Assembly: GCA_015521085.1 (NCBI GenBank)
Contig: WAOW01000002.1
Coordinates: 1 to 64,000, forward strand
Direction of reading: 5' to 3'
From: Candidatus Thermodiscus eudorianus
GTDB lineage: Archaea; Thermoproteota; Thermoprotei_A; Sulfolobales; Acidilobaceae
Length of the DNA stretch: 64,000 nt
Positions 8,519-18,007 of the stretch are shown here, one piece after another (position 1 is the first letter of the stretch; the number at the start of each line of letters is the position of its first letter). The position numbers and the translations under genes are program-made. The notes beneath the pieces are model-generated. The model did not search any database and was not told where the DNA came from. It saw only the letters and a list, made by a program, of their open reading frames with translations.

Positions 8519-9623
8519 CTCTATAGAGGAGGCCATACTCCTAATTCCAAGGAAAGATATCGCCTACCTGGAAGAAGCGTTATCTCTTGCACAAACAGCT
8601 GGCTATAGAGTCAAGAGCATAGTAAAACTAAGGAACCCGAGGAGGCTGGGAAGAGGCCTCATAGAAAAAATAGCCATAGAGGCCGAGGAGAATGGGATCG
8701 ACACGATAATTATCTATGCAGAACCCCCTCCGACGACTATATACCAGCTGCAAAAGGCTACACGGAAGAGAGTAGTCGATAGAGTGTCACTTATACTGGA
8801 GATCTTCTGGAGACACGCAGGATCCCGTGAAGCGCAACTGCAGATAGAGGCAGCCCGAATAAAACATCAGCTCCCTCTCCTCCGGGAATACGTCAGGAGG
8901 GCGAGGATGGGAGAGGACCCCGGCTTCCTAGGTCCCGGCGAGTACGCCATCGACAAGTACAGGTATAGTCTAGAGAGGAAACTAGCCAGGATAAGGCGGC
9001 AGCTCGACGAGATAAGGAAAAGGAGAGTCGACTATTTTGAGAGGAGACGACGGCTTGGCATGGCCCACGCCTCCCTAGTGGGGTATGCCAGTGCCGGGAA
9101 AACCACTCTCTTCAACGCCTTGACCGGCGAGACTAAGCCCACGGGAGAGGAGTATTTCACCACACTACACCCTAAGCACAAAGCCATTGTCGCCGAGGGA
9201 GTTAAGATTGTCTTCGTAGACACAGTTGGTTTTATTAGGAAGGTCCCCCATGAGATAATAGAAGCCTTCAAGTCTACGCTCGAAGAAGTCGCCTACTCTG
9301 ATGTAATAGTCTTTGTAGTCGATGTGGCGGAAACCGATAGGGATATCATCGACAAGGTTGAGGCGGGCCTTGACACCCTAGCCAACATAGGAGCAGCTGG
9401 CTTAGACGGCCGTCTGATAGTAGCTGCCAACAAAGTGGACTTGCTCAAGGACTACGAGCGTGTACACAAGATAAAGCTAGTCGAAGACGCGATAAACGAA
9501 TACGTTCCACACACGCCTGTAGTACCCGTGTCGGCTAGGACGAGAGAAGGTTTGAGAGACCTGCTCAAGAGGGTGGCACTGATTGCAGGAAAGACTGTCA
9601 GGGCCCTGGGACCCCTATCGTAG
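8496..9623 (+). CDS. hflX: GTPase HflX
   Basis: Ribosome-associated TRAFAC GTPase, thought to split stalled 70S ribosomes under stress. The N-terminal HflX domain (residues 10-140) with the [15 protein letters not shown] patch, a coiled coil (150-185), then the G domain: G1 GYASAGKTT (196-204), G3 DTVGF, G4 NKVD, G5 VSAR. Length 375 fits the archaeal form. Start TTG inside the MBF1 gene, overlap 23 nt; the 3' end overlaps the aTrm56 gene by 41 nt. Confidence 0.95.
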   Translation: MSGKTKTSSIEEAILLIPRKDIAYLEEALSLAQTAGYRVKSIVKLRNPRRLGRGLIEKIAIEAEENGIDTIIIYAEPPPTTIYQLQKATRKRVVDRVSLILEIFWRHAGSREAQLQIEAARIKHQLPLLREYVRRARMGEDPGFLGPGEYAIDKYRYSLERKLARIRRQLDEIRKRRVDYFERRRRLGMAHASLVGYASAGKTTLFNALTGETKPTGEEYFTTLHPKHKAIVAEGVKIVFVDTVGFIRKVPHEIIEAFKSTLEEVAYSDVIVFVVDVAETDRDIIDKVEAGLDTLANIGAAGLDGRLIVAANKVDLLKDYERVHKIKLVEDAINEYVPHTPVVPVSARTREGLRDLLKRVALIAGKTVRALGPLS

Positions 9624-10158
9624 AGTCTACGTACTACGCCTTGGGCATAGGCCTGCTAGAGATAAGCGGGTAACCACCCATGTAGCACTCGTTGCCAGGG
9701 CTTTCGGTGCCAATGGGTTCGTCCTAGAGGGAGTGTGCGATGAAGGCATAGAGCGTGGCTTAGAGAGAGTATCCCGGTGCTGGGGTGGCAGTGTCCACTA
9801 CGAGTGTGGAGTGAATGGGAAGAGCTATGCGAAAAGATGGAAGGATAAGGGGGGAGAGATAATACACCTCACGATGTATGGGATTCCCCTAGACGACGTG
9901 ATAGACTCTATACGGGTTAGCGCGAAGCCCAAGCTAATTATAGTGGGCGCTGAAAAGGTTGAGAGATACTACTATGATATAGCAGACTATAACGTAGCTA
10001 TAGGCAACCAGCCTCACAGCGAGGTTGCTGCTCTAGCCGTCTTCTTGGATAGGCTATATAGGGGCCGGGAGCTATATAATGTATTCACCGGGGCGCGAGC
10101 CCAGATAATACCTAGCGATAAGGGGAAAACGGTGACTGGAGGTGTCAAATGCGGATAG
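9583..10158 (+). CDS. tRNA (cytidine-56 2'-O)-methyltransferase aTrm56
   Basis: SPOUT-class methyltransferase specific to archaea that methylates the ribose of C56 in the tRNA T-loop. Characteristic stretches are [20 protein letters not shown] near the N-terminus and [18 protein letters not shown] in the C-terminal knot. The only in-frame start before this core is the TTG at 9583, giving a 41-nt overlap with hflX. The 3' end overlaps tfe by 17 nt. Length (191) is as expected. Confidence 0.9.
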   Translation: MQERLSGPWDPYRRVYVLRLGHRPARDKRVTTHVALVARAFGANGFVLEGVCDEGIERGLERVSRCWGGSVHYECGVNGKSYAKRWKDKGGEIIHLTMYGIPLDDVIDSIRVSAKPKLIIVGAEKVERYYYDIADYNVAIGNQPHSEVAALAVFLDRLYRGRELYNVFTGARAQIIPSDKGKTVTGGVKCG

Positions 10159-10711
10159 TAAAGCCAAGACAGAGGCATTATATAGGTTCATAAAAAAGCT
10201 AGCGAGGAAGTCGAACCTCAACCCAGAGAACACCGTCAAGATATTCACAACGCTACTATCTTCAACCGATGGGAAGGGGTTGAGTGACGAGGAGCTATCT
10301 GAACACACAGGGTTAAGACAGGGAGAGATAAGGAATATCCTCCGGCTGTTCTACTCCCTACGCATGGTAGCCTATAGGAGGGGCAGGCATCCAGCGACTG
10401 GCGCTACACGGTATTACTGGTATATCGATTTCTCCGGGATAAACATGAGCCTATACTGGAGGAAGATACAGGTCCTGGAGAGGCTGAGGCAGAGGCTAGA
10501 GTACGAGGAGAACAACACGTTCTTCAGATGCCCTAGGGATGGAGCACGCTACACCTTTGAAGAGGCCTTCGAGTACGAATTCACGTGTCCCCGGTGCAAC
10601 TCGATCCTGGTAGAAGAGGATAACACTAAGATCAAGGAGTTGCTCCGCAGGGTCATCGCCAGGCTCGAGGAGGAGATAAAACGGGATGAGGAACTACTAC
10701 GAGCTCCTTGA
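10142..10711 (+). CDS. tfe: transcription factor E (TFE alpha)
   Basis: General transcription factor that stabilises the open promoter complex with TBP, TFB and RNA polymerase. The N-terminal extended winged helix covers residues 10-95 ([20 protein letters not shown]) and a zinc-ribbon region lies at 128-155. The ribbon reads CPRD ... CPRC, so one of the four usual cysteines (position 133) is Asp. A helical tail follows. GTG start within the aTrm56 gene; the stop codon region is overlapped 26 nt by the methyltransferase gene. Confidence 0.93.
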   Translation: MSNADSKAKTEALYRFIKKLARKSNLNPENTVKIFTTLLSSTDGKGLSDEELSEHTGLRQGEIRNILRLFYSLRMVAYRRGRHPATGATRYYWYIDFSGINMSLYWRKIQVLERLRQRLEYEENNTFFRCPRDGARYTFEEAFEYEFTCPRCNSILVEEDNTKIKELLRRVIARLEEEIKRDEELLRAP

Positions 10712-11660
10712 CCTCTTCTCAGGCGCCGGGGGATTCGCTAGAGGGTTCGAGGAGGCCGGTTATAGGCCGGTTGTGGGTGTAGATAACTTCCCTCCGGCTG
10801 CGAAGACTTACAAGCTGAACTTTCCGGGGGCATACTTTATAGCGGATGACATCAAGGAAGTCAATGCCGCCCTCATAAGGGATTACACCGGTTATGGTAG
10901 AGGAGATGTCAGTGTTATCATAGCTAGCCCTCCATGCGAGCCATTCACCGGAGCCAATCCGAGGAGGCAAAGGAATCCCCTGGATAGACTCTATAGGGAT
11001 CCCGCAGGCCAGCTATTCCTGCATGCCATCCGGATAATTGGAGAAGTGAGACCAGCTATATTCGTCATAGAAAACGTCGCCGGGATACTGGAGCATCCAA
11101 TACAAGCCGCTATACGCAGAGAACTGGCTACACGCGGCTACCGAAGCGTTTACTTCAACGTGCTGAAGGCCGAAGACTATGGGACCCCCAGCCATAGAGT
11201 CAGGGTCTTTGTGTCAAATATCAGGATCGAGCCGAAGAAGAGGAGGGCCCCGAGTGTCGAGGAGGCCCTGAGGGGTCTACCACCACCAGGGGCTCCGTAT
11301 CCCTTCAACCACGAGGCTCCACTCAGGATCTCGAAGAGATACTCTAAGAGGCTAGCTAGACTCAGATGGGGCGAGTCCCTCATCAAGTATACTGGCGCCG
11401 GTGGGAGGAAGCTCCCTAACTACATTAGGCTTGACCCCCGGGGAGTAGCGCCTACAGTGATGGGGAGCTCCCGCTTCATACACCCCTATGAGGATAGACT
11501 CCTGACCGTGAGAGAGCAGGCCAGGCTAATGGGGTTCCCAGACTACCACATCTTTACTGGAAGCCGCGACGCCCAATATGACATGGTCGGGGAGGCAGTA
11601 CCCCCTCCCCTGGCGAAGGCCATAGCAGAGGCTATAACCCGGGAGCTCGACAGGAGGTAG
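10686..11660 (+). CDS. DNA (cytosine-5)-methyltransferase, orphan
   Basis: 324-residue m5C DNA methyltransferase with all core motifs: [14 protein letters not shown] (9-21), IV SPPCEPF with catalytic Cys84, VI ENV (129-131), VIII SHRVRVF (169-175), IX-like APTVMGSS, X YDMVGEAVPPPLA (from 298). The variable target-recognition region is short, about 70 residues. No restriction endonuclease or specificity gene is adjacent. The start lies inside tfe (26 nt overlap), so the gene is translationally coupled to a general transcription factor and is unlikely to be part of a mobile restriction system. Target sequence is unknown. Confidence 0.93.
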   Translation: MRNYYELLDLFSGAGGFARGFEEAGYRPVVGVDNFPPAAKTYKLNFPGAYFIADDIKEVNAALIRDYTGYGRGDVSVIIASPPCEPFTGANPRRQRNPLDRLYRDPAGQLFLHAIRIIGEVRPAIFVIENVAGILEHPIQAAIRRELATRGYRSVYFNVLKAEDYGTPSHRVRVFVSNIRIEPKKRRAPSVEEALRGLPPPGAPYPFNHEAPLRISKRYSKRLARLRWGESLIKYTGAGGRKLPNYIRLDPRGVAPTVMGSSRFIHPYEDRLLTVREQARLMGFPDYHIFTGSRDAQYDMVGEAVPPPLAKAIAEAITRELDRR

Positions 11661-12127
11661 TGAGGGGCTATACCGTGGAGGTAATACCGGTCATCCACAA
11701 CGTCAGCAGTGTACAACGCGTAGTTGACATGGCTAGGCTGGTGTATAGCCTAGGCTATGACACCCTCATAGTTACCAAGGCTTACGGGGGAGCCGCCCAG
11801 TCGGGAATCCCGGAAGCCATGAGGATCGCCTTACGCGAGAATAAGAGGCTCATAGTGCTTCCAGAGCTCTCTGACGCCGTCGAGTTGCTCAAACCAGACC
11901 AAATCTTCATTGTCACCAAGGATTACTCTGAGGAGCACCTAGACCCGGCGAAGCCCCCGCGTCTAGAGGGAAGGATACTCATAGCCTTCTCAGGCTCGGA
12001 CCCCGACTTCTCGATACAAGAAGCCCGCCTAGGGAGGCCCATCTACTTGAAGGGAATCGAGGGGGGTAGACTAGGCCCCCTCGCCGAGGCAGGCATAATA
12101 CTCTACGCCCTCAAAGGGAGGGATTAG
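11660..12127 (+). CDS. COG4080 family protein (SPOUT/RecB-labelled, function unknown)
   Basis: 155 residues. The pattern of alternating strands and helices (LVYSLGYDTLIVTKAYGGAAQSGIPEA, RLIVLPELSDAVELL, RILIAFSGSDPDFS) matches the archaeal COG4080 family, which databases label either SpoU-like methylase or RecB-family nuclease; no catalytic residues of either can be pointed out with certainty. The GTG start overlaps the last base of the methyltransferase stop codon and is preceded by AGGAGGT. A GTG at 11675 is an alternative. Confidence 0.65.
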   Translation: MRGYTVEVIPVIHNVSSVQRVVDMARLVYSLGYDTLIVTKAYGGAAQSGIPEAMRIALRENKRLIVLPELSDAVELLKPDQIFIVTKDYSEEHLDPAKPPRLEGRILIAFSGSDPDFSIQEARLGRPIYLKGIEGGRLGPLAEAGIILYALKGRD

Positions 12128-12132
12128 GTGTA

Positions 12133-13320
12133 TTGGCTGGAAGCGCTAGTGTAAAGGAATATATCAAGGAGGCTAAATACTATTCCAGCATCGCCGTCGA
12201 CCTGGCGCTCTACAGCCTAGCAAGCGGGAACAAGATAGCCGCAATGGAGGTCCTACAGATAGAGGACAGGATCGACCAGGTGGTCAGAGACCTGGCTGCT
12301 AAGGCCAGCCTAGCCGTGAGGAGCCCAGAGCAAACAGGCTTAGCAGTAGCTATAACCGAGATAGCGAGGGCCTTCGACAGGATAACAGACGCCGCGGGAG
12401 ATCTGGCAGGCCTCGTCATAAGAGACTACCCCATACACGAGTACGTGAAGGGAGTGGTTAACTGCTGCGGGGAGGTGATAAGCCTCATCCAATCCTCGAA
12501 TACCGTGTCGAAACTAGAGGGTAATGTTGACATACTACTAGTGAGGAGGGGCGACAGCTACATACTAGCACCCGAAAAAGAGGAGATCCAGGAGGGAGAC
12601 CTGGTAGTAGTCCGTGGGACCCCGGAGGAGGTGGCACAAGTAGCTAGGCAGTTGCAGAAACCCCCTGAGAGGTCCCCCCTGGGGGGAACGGAGCTCGTCA
12701 CGGCCGCTCTAGCAGGGGACGAGCTAGCTAGTAACCTCTTGAAGCTGAAGAACCTCGGTAAACTCATGCTAGAGATGTCATTCCACGCATTGATCTACGT
12801 AGATAAAAGCCTGGCAAACCTCATACTCGACCTGGAAACCGGGATAGATACTCTATACCTGAAGGTCCTGGAAGACAGCTACGTGACGGTGATACCACTG
12901 AGATCGAGGGAGAGCGTCAGCCTAAGCATATTCGCAAACGCCATGGAGACGCTGGCCGATGCAGCGGTCTTCATAGCCAGGATAGTCCTGTCCCCCGAGT
13001 ACTATGAATACTCGGAGTTCCTGGGCGAAGCCGTTGAGGAAGCGGAGGAGGGATACGCAAGGCTACAGGTGACCGGTAAACTGGACGGCACGCCCTTGAA
13101 CGCCCTAGGGCTATCGGACTGGGGCGTAGAGATACTAGCCGTGAGGAGAGGCAACAAGTGGATAGTCCCAGTGCCCTCCAACTACACGCTGAAAAAGGGG
13201 GACATAGTCCTCGTGAAATACTTCAAGGAGCCAGGCGAGGATGCCAGGGACGAAGAAGAGATCCTAAAGCTATTGAGCGAGGCGGGCTTCAGGGAACTCG
13301 AAGAGGCAGAAGGAGATTAG
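12133..13320 (+). CDS. PhoU-RCK tandem protein (potassium-channel-type regulator)
   Basis: 395 residues made of two similar halves. Each has a PhoU-like helical domain (about 5-110 and 200-300) and a RCK_C/TrkA-C domain (about 115-175 and 315-385); the paired phrases ILLVRRGDSYILAPEKEEIQEGDLVVV and ILAVRRGNKWIVPVPSNYTLKKGDIVLV show the duplication. Such cytosolic proteins bind ions or nucleotides and regulate cation transport. No channel gene is next to it. TTG start 5 nt after the previous stop, so it belongs to the same transcription unit. Confidence 0.85.
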   Translation: MAGSASVKEYIKEAKYYSSIAVDLALYSLASGNKIAAMEVLQIEDRIDQVVRDLAAKASLAVRSPEQTGLAVAITEIARAFDRITDAAGDLAGLVIRDYPIHEYVKGVVNCCGEVISLIQSSNTVSKLEGNVDILLVRRGDSYILAPEKEEIQEGDLVVVRGTPEEVAQVARQLQKPPERSPLGGTELVTAALAGDELASNLLKLKNLGKLMLEMSFHALIYVDKSLANLILDLETGIDTLYLKVLEDSYVTVIPLRSRESVSLSIFANAMETLADAAVFIARIVLSPEYYEYSEFLGEAVEEAEEGYARLQVTGKLDGTPLNALGLSDWGVEILAVRRGNKWIVPVPSNYTLKKGDIVLVKYFKEPGEDARDEEEILKLLSEAGFRELEEAEGD

Positions 13321-13380
13321 CCGGGCGAATGCAACCCTATCTATTGTGGCGGCTTAGGGGGTCCCTCAGGGTGTAACGGC

Positions 13381-14616
13381 TTGCCACGGATACCGCCTGA
13401 ATTATGCGCAAGGTGCAAGGGCTATAAGAGACTATGCGGGCTCCCTAAATGCCCAATCCTAGAAGCCTTCAGAGCCCAGGTATCGGCCGCCGCTAAAACC
13501 AAGGGGACCCTCGTTGAGGGGGCCACCCCGCCCGGTATACTCGTGGGGGAAGCCGGCTACCCCAACGTAAGGGTCTATTTTCTAGTACCGCCACGGGTCT
13601 ACGGTGAGGAAGCCCGCTACCATGAAGCCCCCGCCGAGTGGGCCGATAGGAGGGAGCCCCTAGCCCGGATAATATCCCTCCGGGGCGAGCTCCTCTCAGC
13701 CAGCATAACCCTCCCCGTGAGGGACCCCTACAGGCTCTACGAGACAGAGATAGGCCTGGCGGCCATATCATCGGAGCCCGTAGACTCGGAGGTCAAGCTG
13801 GCCAAGCCCCCGATACCCCGCCTCTCCTTCGACGGAATAAGCAAGCCAAGGGGACCCTCAGCGCCAGCCGAGAAGATTAAGATCTCAGGGGACCCTAGGC
13901 TACCGCGGCCCGTGGAGAAAGCCATATGGGATGACGCGCCTGCTACAACCGCGATCAGCGAGCTCTACACTAGAGGCGTTGACATATACGAGATACAGAG
14001 GCTCATGGCGGCTGGCTTCCTGGGGAGGCTAAAGCAGAGGAGGATAGTCCCCACAAGATGGGCCATCACAGCCGTGGACGAGGCCCTATCAAGGACCCTG
14101 AGGGGACTGCTAAGCGACAAGCCGGAGATAGACTCGATAGAAGTCTACAGGGGGGAATACCTGGGCAACAGGTTCATCATAATACTCCAGCCGGGGCCCG
14201 GGACCTTCGAGTGGATCGAGGCATGGCAGCCCCAGACCCTATGGACCAGGAACGCGAGGGACCCCGTTATAGTCCGCGTCGAGGAGGACCCCCTGGGCCG
14301 GAGGAACCTTGAAGACGGTGGTTTCTCGGCTGCAAAGATAGCTGTGCTGGAGTATCTGGCGAGAAGGGGTAGGAGGGCCGACGTGGTGATACTAAGGGAA
14401 GTAACCCCCTCATACTATGCTCCCGTGGGCAACTGGCACATAAGGGAGACAGTGAGAAGGGCTATGGCCCAAGGACCCGTGCTAGTAGCCAGCGATATCG
14501 CTGAGGCTGCTAGCTACGCCTCGAAACACCTAGACAACTACACCCAGATGGCTTCGCGCAGCCTTACCCTGCCCGGCGGGAGGCATAGGAGGACTCGTAT
14601 AACCGATTACCTCTAG
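13381..14616 (+). CDS. nreA: DNA repair protein NreA
   Basis: Archaeal NreA family (COG1602), linked genetically to repair of interstrand and alkylation damage. The N-terminal cysteine cluster CARCKGYKRLCGLPKC is at residues 8-23; the central conserved blocks (GEAGYPNVRVY, EAPAEWADR, IWDDAPATTAISELYTRG, RIVPTRWAITAVDE) follow. Family members end in a PCNA-binding PIP box; here the tail is RTRITDYL, a weak form lacking the leading Gln and double aromatic. TTG start. It ends the long co-oriented gene run. Confidence 0.92.
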   Translation: MPRIPPELCARCKGYKRLCGLPKCPILEAFRAQVSAAAKTKGTLVEGATPPGILVGEAGYPNVRVYFLVPPRVYGEEARYHEAPAEWADRREPLARIISLRGELLSASITLPVRDPYRLYETEIGLAAISSEPVDSEVKLAKPPIPRLSFDGISKPRGPSAPAEKIKISGDPRLPRPVEKAIWDDAPATTAISELYTRGVDIYEIQRLMAAGFLGRLKQRRIVPTRWAITAVDEALSRTLRGLLSDKPEIDSIEVYRGEYLGNRFIIILQPGPGTFEWIEAWQPQTLWTRNARDPVIVRVEEDPLGRRNLEDGGFSAAKIAVLEYLARRGRRADVVILREVTPSYYAPVGNWHIRETVRRAMAQGPVLVASDIAEAASYASKHLDNYTQMASRSLTLPGGRHRRTRITDYL

Positions 14617-14643
14617 GAGCCCCGGGCTATCAATATTACTCCT

Positions 14644-15060
14644 GTGAGCTCTAGTTTAATGCGGCGGGGCGGGTTGTCAAGGAACTTCATAGCTAATATC
14701 GTGTACTTGCTCCTCCTAGCGGCGTCGCTCTTCGGGGCCTACATAGCCTCCCAGATAGACGCTCCTTATGGTGTCTGGGCTGGCTTAGAGTCCATGCTAT
14801 ATAGCCTGGGAGGCGGGCTAGTGCTGTACTCCCTTGTCCCCCTCCTGGTGGGAGGTAAGAGGATGATTAGATCCTCCCTCCTTTTTGCAGTTGTGGGCCT
14901 TGCTATAGTAGCCCTCGACTATCGCTTGTACGTCACAATCTATCAGGGCTATTATACTACTCCAACCCCCTTCTATAGGTATATTGTCATGGCACCGTTC
15001 ACATTCATCTTAATGGCCCTTTTCGGGGTCCTTTGGGTTTGGACAGTACTAACGTCTTGA
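14644..15060 (+). CDS. small membrane protein, four transmembrane segments
   Basis: Unrecognised. About 138 residues from GTG (133 from the ATG at 14659) with four hydrophobic stretches (roughly 15-37, 45-68, 76-95, 112-135) and short polar links. No motif. It follows nreA by 27 bp and may be co-transcribed. The 224 bp after it to the next gene hold AGGGWCCC at 15163 but no other feature I can name. Confidence 0.6.
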   Translation: MSSSLMRRGGLSRNFIANIVYLLLLAASLFGAYIASQIDAPYGVWAGLESMLYSLGGGLVLYSLVPLLVGGKRMIRSSLLFAVVGLAIVALDYRLYVTIYQGYYTTPTPFYRYIVMAPFTFILMALFGVLWVWTVLTS

Positions 15061-15284
15061 ACCCTGCTATTGCCCTAGAGGAGGACGCGTATATCTCGCC
15101 CTTCTAGAAGTTAGTAAACATACTATACGGGTTGGGTCTGGGTATTATTGTCTCCCACCCTGGGGTCCCTCGGGTAATATCACCGGTCAATATGCAAACA
15201 ACTAGATTACATGCTCACCATAGTATGTGGCCGAAGATTCTTGACACGCCATAATACGACTGGTGTATAGTAGTATGTATGTTG

Positions 15285-16028
15285 CTAGTGGTCTCCAGTA
15301 CAGGATTTGAGAGTCTCCTTCATGTTCTTTGTCAGCCCGATCCTCACACCAAGCCTTGGATCCGTGTAGATATAGATAATGCCCTTGCTCTGCAGCCTCC
15401 TAGCTATGCGTAGGAGCCAGTGGTAGTCTGCTTCCATTACGTCCGCTAAGTTGTCCAGGTAGATGTAGGTGCTCCCCCACTTTGTATAGTGTGAGAGTAG
15501 GCTTGAGAGGACTTCTAGCTCCTCCTCGTCTAGGTCATCCTTATACACCTCTAGTATGCATTTAGCCCTCTGCACCCTCTCTTGTAGTTCATTGTGGCCT
15601 TTACCTATTCGAGGTGCAATAAACGACAAGGAACCACTCCCCCCTCCCCTCTTGCCCTCCTTTTCTTTGTGGTTTATTGTATCCTTAACAGGATAAGTGG
15701 ACAAGATACGTCTAGCAATGCTAGCCATCTTGTCAACGTCCTCTGCAGTCTCCCTCTCCAGCACCTTCTCCGCGTACTCCTCCCCCTGGGGGGTCAGGCT
15801 CCAGTAGCCGTTGACGTACTCCACGAACCCCCTAGCCTTCCAGTACGAGAGGTAGCTTGAGATGTACTTCGCCTCATACCCCAGGACAGCCGCCATCTCA
15901 CTGCTCCTCATGGGCCTAGAGAGTAGTAGGACCATTATCGCGTCGACAAGCCGGCTCCGAGGCCCTCCTCGGCCCTTCTCCCTGGCTTGTTCTAGGATAC
16001 GTCTCACTGTGTCTGTGACATCCTCCAC
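15285..16028 (-). CDS. double winged-helix protein, WhiP-like
   Basis: 247 residues with two winged-helix domains: N-terminal (about 25-80: RSRLVDAIMVLLLSRPMRSSEMAAVLGYEAKYISSYLSYWKARGFVEY-type, continuous) and C-terminal (about 190-240: NLADVMEADYHWLLRIARRLQSKGIIYIY), joined by a Gly/Lys-rich linker. This resembles WhiP, the crenarchaeal Cdt1-like winged-helix initiator protein that binds replication origins and is encoded next to oriC3 in Sulfolobus. No ORB-type repeats or strongly AT-rich element are visible around the gene, so an origin here is not supported. It could also be an ordinary DNA-binding regulator. Confidence 0.55.
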   Translation of the reverse strand: MEDVTDTVRRILEQAREKGRGGPRSRLVDAIMVLLLSRPMRSSEMAAVLGYEAKYISSYLSYWKARGFVEYVNGYWSLTPQGEEYAEKVLERETAEDVDKMASIARRILSTYPVKDTINHKEKEGKRGGGSGSLSFIAPRIGKGHNELQERVQRAKCILEVYKDDLDEEELEVLSSLLSHYTKWGSTYIYLDNLADVMEADYHWLLRIARRLQSKGIIYIYTDPRLGVRIGLTKNMKETLKSCTGDH

Positions 16029-16088
16029 TAAACCGCACCCGGAGGAGTCTCTTGGCCCGGGAATATACTAGGGAGGGACCCCCAGGTA

Positions 16089-16709
16089 TCACCTACAGTA
16101 CTCTGCGGAGATGAGCCTCAGCACTCCCGTGAAGGCCTTCGCTACGCACTCTCGGGGGACCACAACTACGACTCCACGCGCCACCCCGGGGTCTAGGCCG
16201 CGCAGCTCCCCGGCTTCCTCCTCGGGCAGCCCCGGGTACTGAGGGACCCCGTTGTCCACGCCGCCTACAATACATAGCCTACAGTTCTCGGCGACCAGGT
16301 AGTCCCTAACCCTATACACACCCACGAGGTCCCTCACAGGCTCGAGGACTGGTGTCACGATGACTATAGCCTCGCCCAGGGGCGTTGTCCTGACCCTGTA
16401 GAGGCGGACAGCCTCCTCTACTTGTCTATAGAGGCTTCGGCCCTTCTCGGTTGCGGTGTGTCCCCTCCCTTTTCCGGCCTTGGCGGCGAGGCCTAGGGCC
16501 TCTAGCCTCTGTAGTAGCGTCTTGACGGGGGCCTCGCCTAGCCCTAGGAGCCTCTGTAGACGGGGCCTGCCCAGGGGGTCCTCCTCGGATAAGAGTTTCA
16601 GGGCGGTGTAGACGTGGTAAGGGGTGTAGCCTACGCTTCCTCCCCTACTGCTCTCCGCCGCCCTTAACACGGCCTCTACCGCCTGGCAGGCCTCTCGCCG
16701 GCTCGACAC
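16089..16709 (-). CDS. DUF4443-type winged-helix regulator
   Basis: 206 residues: an N-terminal winged helix (YHVYTALKLLSEEDPLGRPRLQRLLGLGEAPVKTLLQRLEALGL) with TATEKGR wing, then an alpha/beta domain with CRLCIVGGVDNGV and GVVVVVPRECVAKA. This is the layout of archaeal DUF4443 regulators; ligand and targets are unknown. The start may be GTG at 16709 or a later GTG; the upstream gene overlaps by about 65 nt. Confidence 0.6.
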   Translation of the reverse strand: MSSRREACQAVEAVLRAAESSRGGSVGYTPYHVYTALKLLSEEDPLGRPRLQRLLGLGEAPVKTLLQRLEALGLAAKAGKGRGHTATEKGRSLYRQVEEAVRLYRVRTTPLGEAIVIVTPVLEPVRDLVGVYRVRDYLVAENCRLCIVGGVDNGVPQYPGLPEEEAGELRGLDPGVARGVVVVVPRECVAKAFTGVLRLISAEYCR

Positions 16710-16971
16710 TCCATGCTCCCTCGTCGGGTAGGATCCCCTGGTCGATCATGAATACTGCTAGGTCTTGGGGGGTTATGTCGTTATCCCCGAGGATCACGTT
16801 CTCTATACTCTTCCAGTCCCTCCTGGCCTTTCTACCGAAGTCGTCCCAGAGCCAGTCTATTACCTCGTCGAGATCCACCCCACTCCTCTTAAGCTGCTGC
16901 ATAAGGGCCTCCTTGACCGCCCGCTCCTTAATCCTCACCCTGTAAGGTAACCCGTTCCCCAACCAGTACAC
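16645..16971 (-). CDS. hypothetical protein, helical
   Basis: Unrecognised 108-residue protein. Helix-rich, with [22 protein letters not shown] and [31 protein letters not shown]; the last 20 residues are a Gly/Arg-rich tail coded in the overlap with the DUF4443 gene. GTG start. Its overlap with the regulator suggests co-translation. Confidence 0.55.
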   Translation of the reverse strand: MYWLGNGLPYRVRIKERAVKEALMQQLKRSGVDLDEVIDWLWDDFGRKARRDWKSIENVILGDNDITPQDLAVFMIDQGILPDEGAWSVEPARGLPGGRGRVKGGGEQ

Positions 16972-17045
16972 CGAGCGCTCAAGGGGGAGCGGCTAGAGGC
17001 TATAACCTTGCCAGGGACCCGGGTATCCCTGGAGGTGGCGCGCTC

Positions 17046-17990
17046 GTGACCCTGTACAAGTTGAAGAGAAGGCACCTGGTCTGCCTCGACTCGTACACGC
17101 CTGACGAGCTTAGAGCGTTGATCGATATGGGGCTGGAGTTCAAGAGGCGCTACTATTCTGGGGAGAGACTAGTACCGGTGTTAAAGGGCAAGAGCATCGC
17201 CATGATATTCGAGAAGCCCAGTACAAGGACTAGGGTCAGCTTCGAGGTCGCGGCCTGGCAGTTGGGGGCCCAGGCCCTCTACCTGGGCTGGAGGGACCTC
17301 CAGCTCGGCCGGGGGGAGACCATCGCCGACACGGCCAGGGTGCTGTCGAGGTATGTGGACGGGATAGTGGCTAGGGTTAAGGAGCATGAGAAGGTCGAGG
17401 AGCTAGCCAGGCACTCAAGGGTCCCGGTAATAAATGGACTAAGCGATCTAAGCCATCCAGTCCAGGCGCTAGGGGACTACATGACTATCCTCGAAGTGCT
17501 GGGCCGGCTTCATGGAGTGAAGCTCGCCTTCGTGGGTGACGGAAGTGATAACGTGCTTCACAGCCTCCTGATAGCGGGGGCGAAGCTGGGAGTCGACATC
17601 ACAGTAGCCACCCCCAGGGAGCTGAGGCCCAACGAGTCGATCCTCAGGAGAGCCCTTGAAGCGGCCCGAGAGTCAGGGTCTACGATAGAGATAGTAGAGG
17701 ATCCATACACGGCGGTGGAAGGCGCCGATATAGTATATACTGATGTGTGGGTGAGCATGGGCCAGGAGGAACTGAGGGAAGCCAAGATCCGTCTACTGAG
17801 GCCGTACCAGGTCAATTCAAAGCTCATGGAGGCCGCGGGTGGAAGGGCTTTCTTCATGCACTGTCTACCAGCCCATAGGGGCGAGGAGGTTACCGATGAA
17901 GTGATTGATGGCGAGCGTAGCTTGGTGTGGGATCAGGCCGAGAATAGGCTACATATACAGAAGGCTATACTGGCCGCACTCATAGCCTAG
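17046..17990 (+). CDS. argF: ornithine carbamoyltransferase
   Basis: Transfers the carbamoyl group from carbamoyl phosphate to ornithine to give citrulline. The carbamoyl-phosphate loop STRTR is at 59-63, the HPVQ-type segment [11 protein letters not shown] follows near 140, and the ornithine-site motif HCLPAHRG starts at 272. Length 314 is normal. GTG start after a clean GGAGGTG. Carbamate kinase is encoded about 7 kb away on the other strand, which could supply or use carbamoyl phosphate; the direction (synthesis or catabolism) cannot be told from the sequence. Confidence 0.95.
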   Translation: MTLYKLKRRHLVCLDSYTPDELRALIDMGLEFKRRYYSGERLVPVLKGKSIAMIFEKPSTRTRVSFEVAAWQLGAQALYLGWRDLQLGRGETIADTARVLSRYVDGIVARVKEHEKVEELARHSRVPVINGLSDLSHPVQALGDYMTILEVLGRLHGVKLAFVGDGSDNVLHSLLIAGAKLGVDITVATPRELRPNESILRRALEAARESGSTIEIVEDPYTAVEGADIVYTDVWVSMGQEELREAKIRLLRPYQVNSKLMEAAGGRAFFMHCLPAHRGEEVTDEVIDGERSLVWDQAENRLHIQKAILAALIA

Positions 17991-18007
17991 ACATTGAACC
18001 CTAATAA

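Noticed and set aside
13158-13376. 72-codon frame at the end of the PhoU-RCK gene
   Set aside because: It is a basic, Gly/Arg-rich shadow of the RCK coding frame with no start signal.
15061-15284. Possible replication origin next to the WhiP-like gene
   Set aside because: No ORB or mini-ORB match, no tandem repeats and no strongly AT-rich block; only an AGGGWCCC site.
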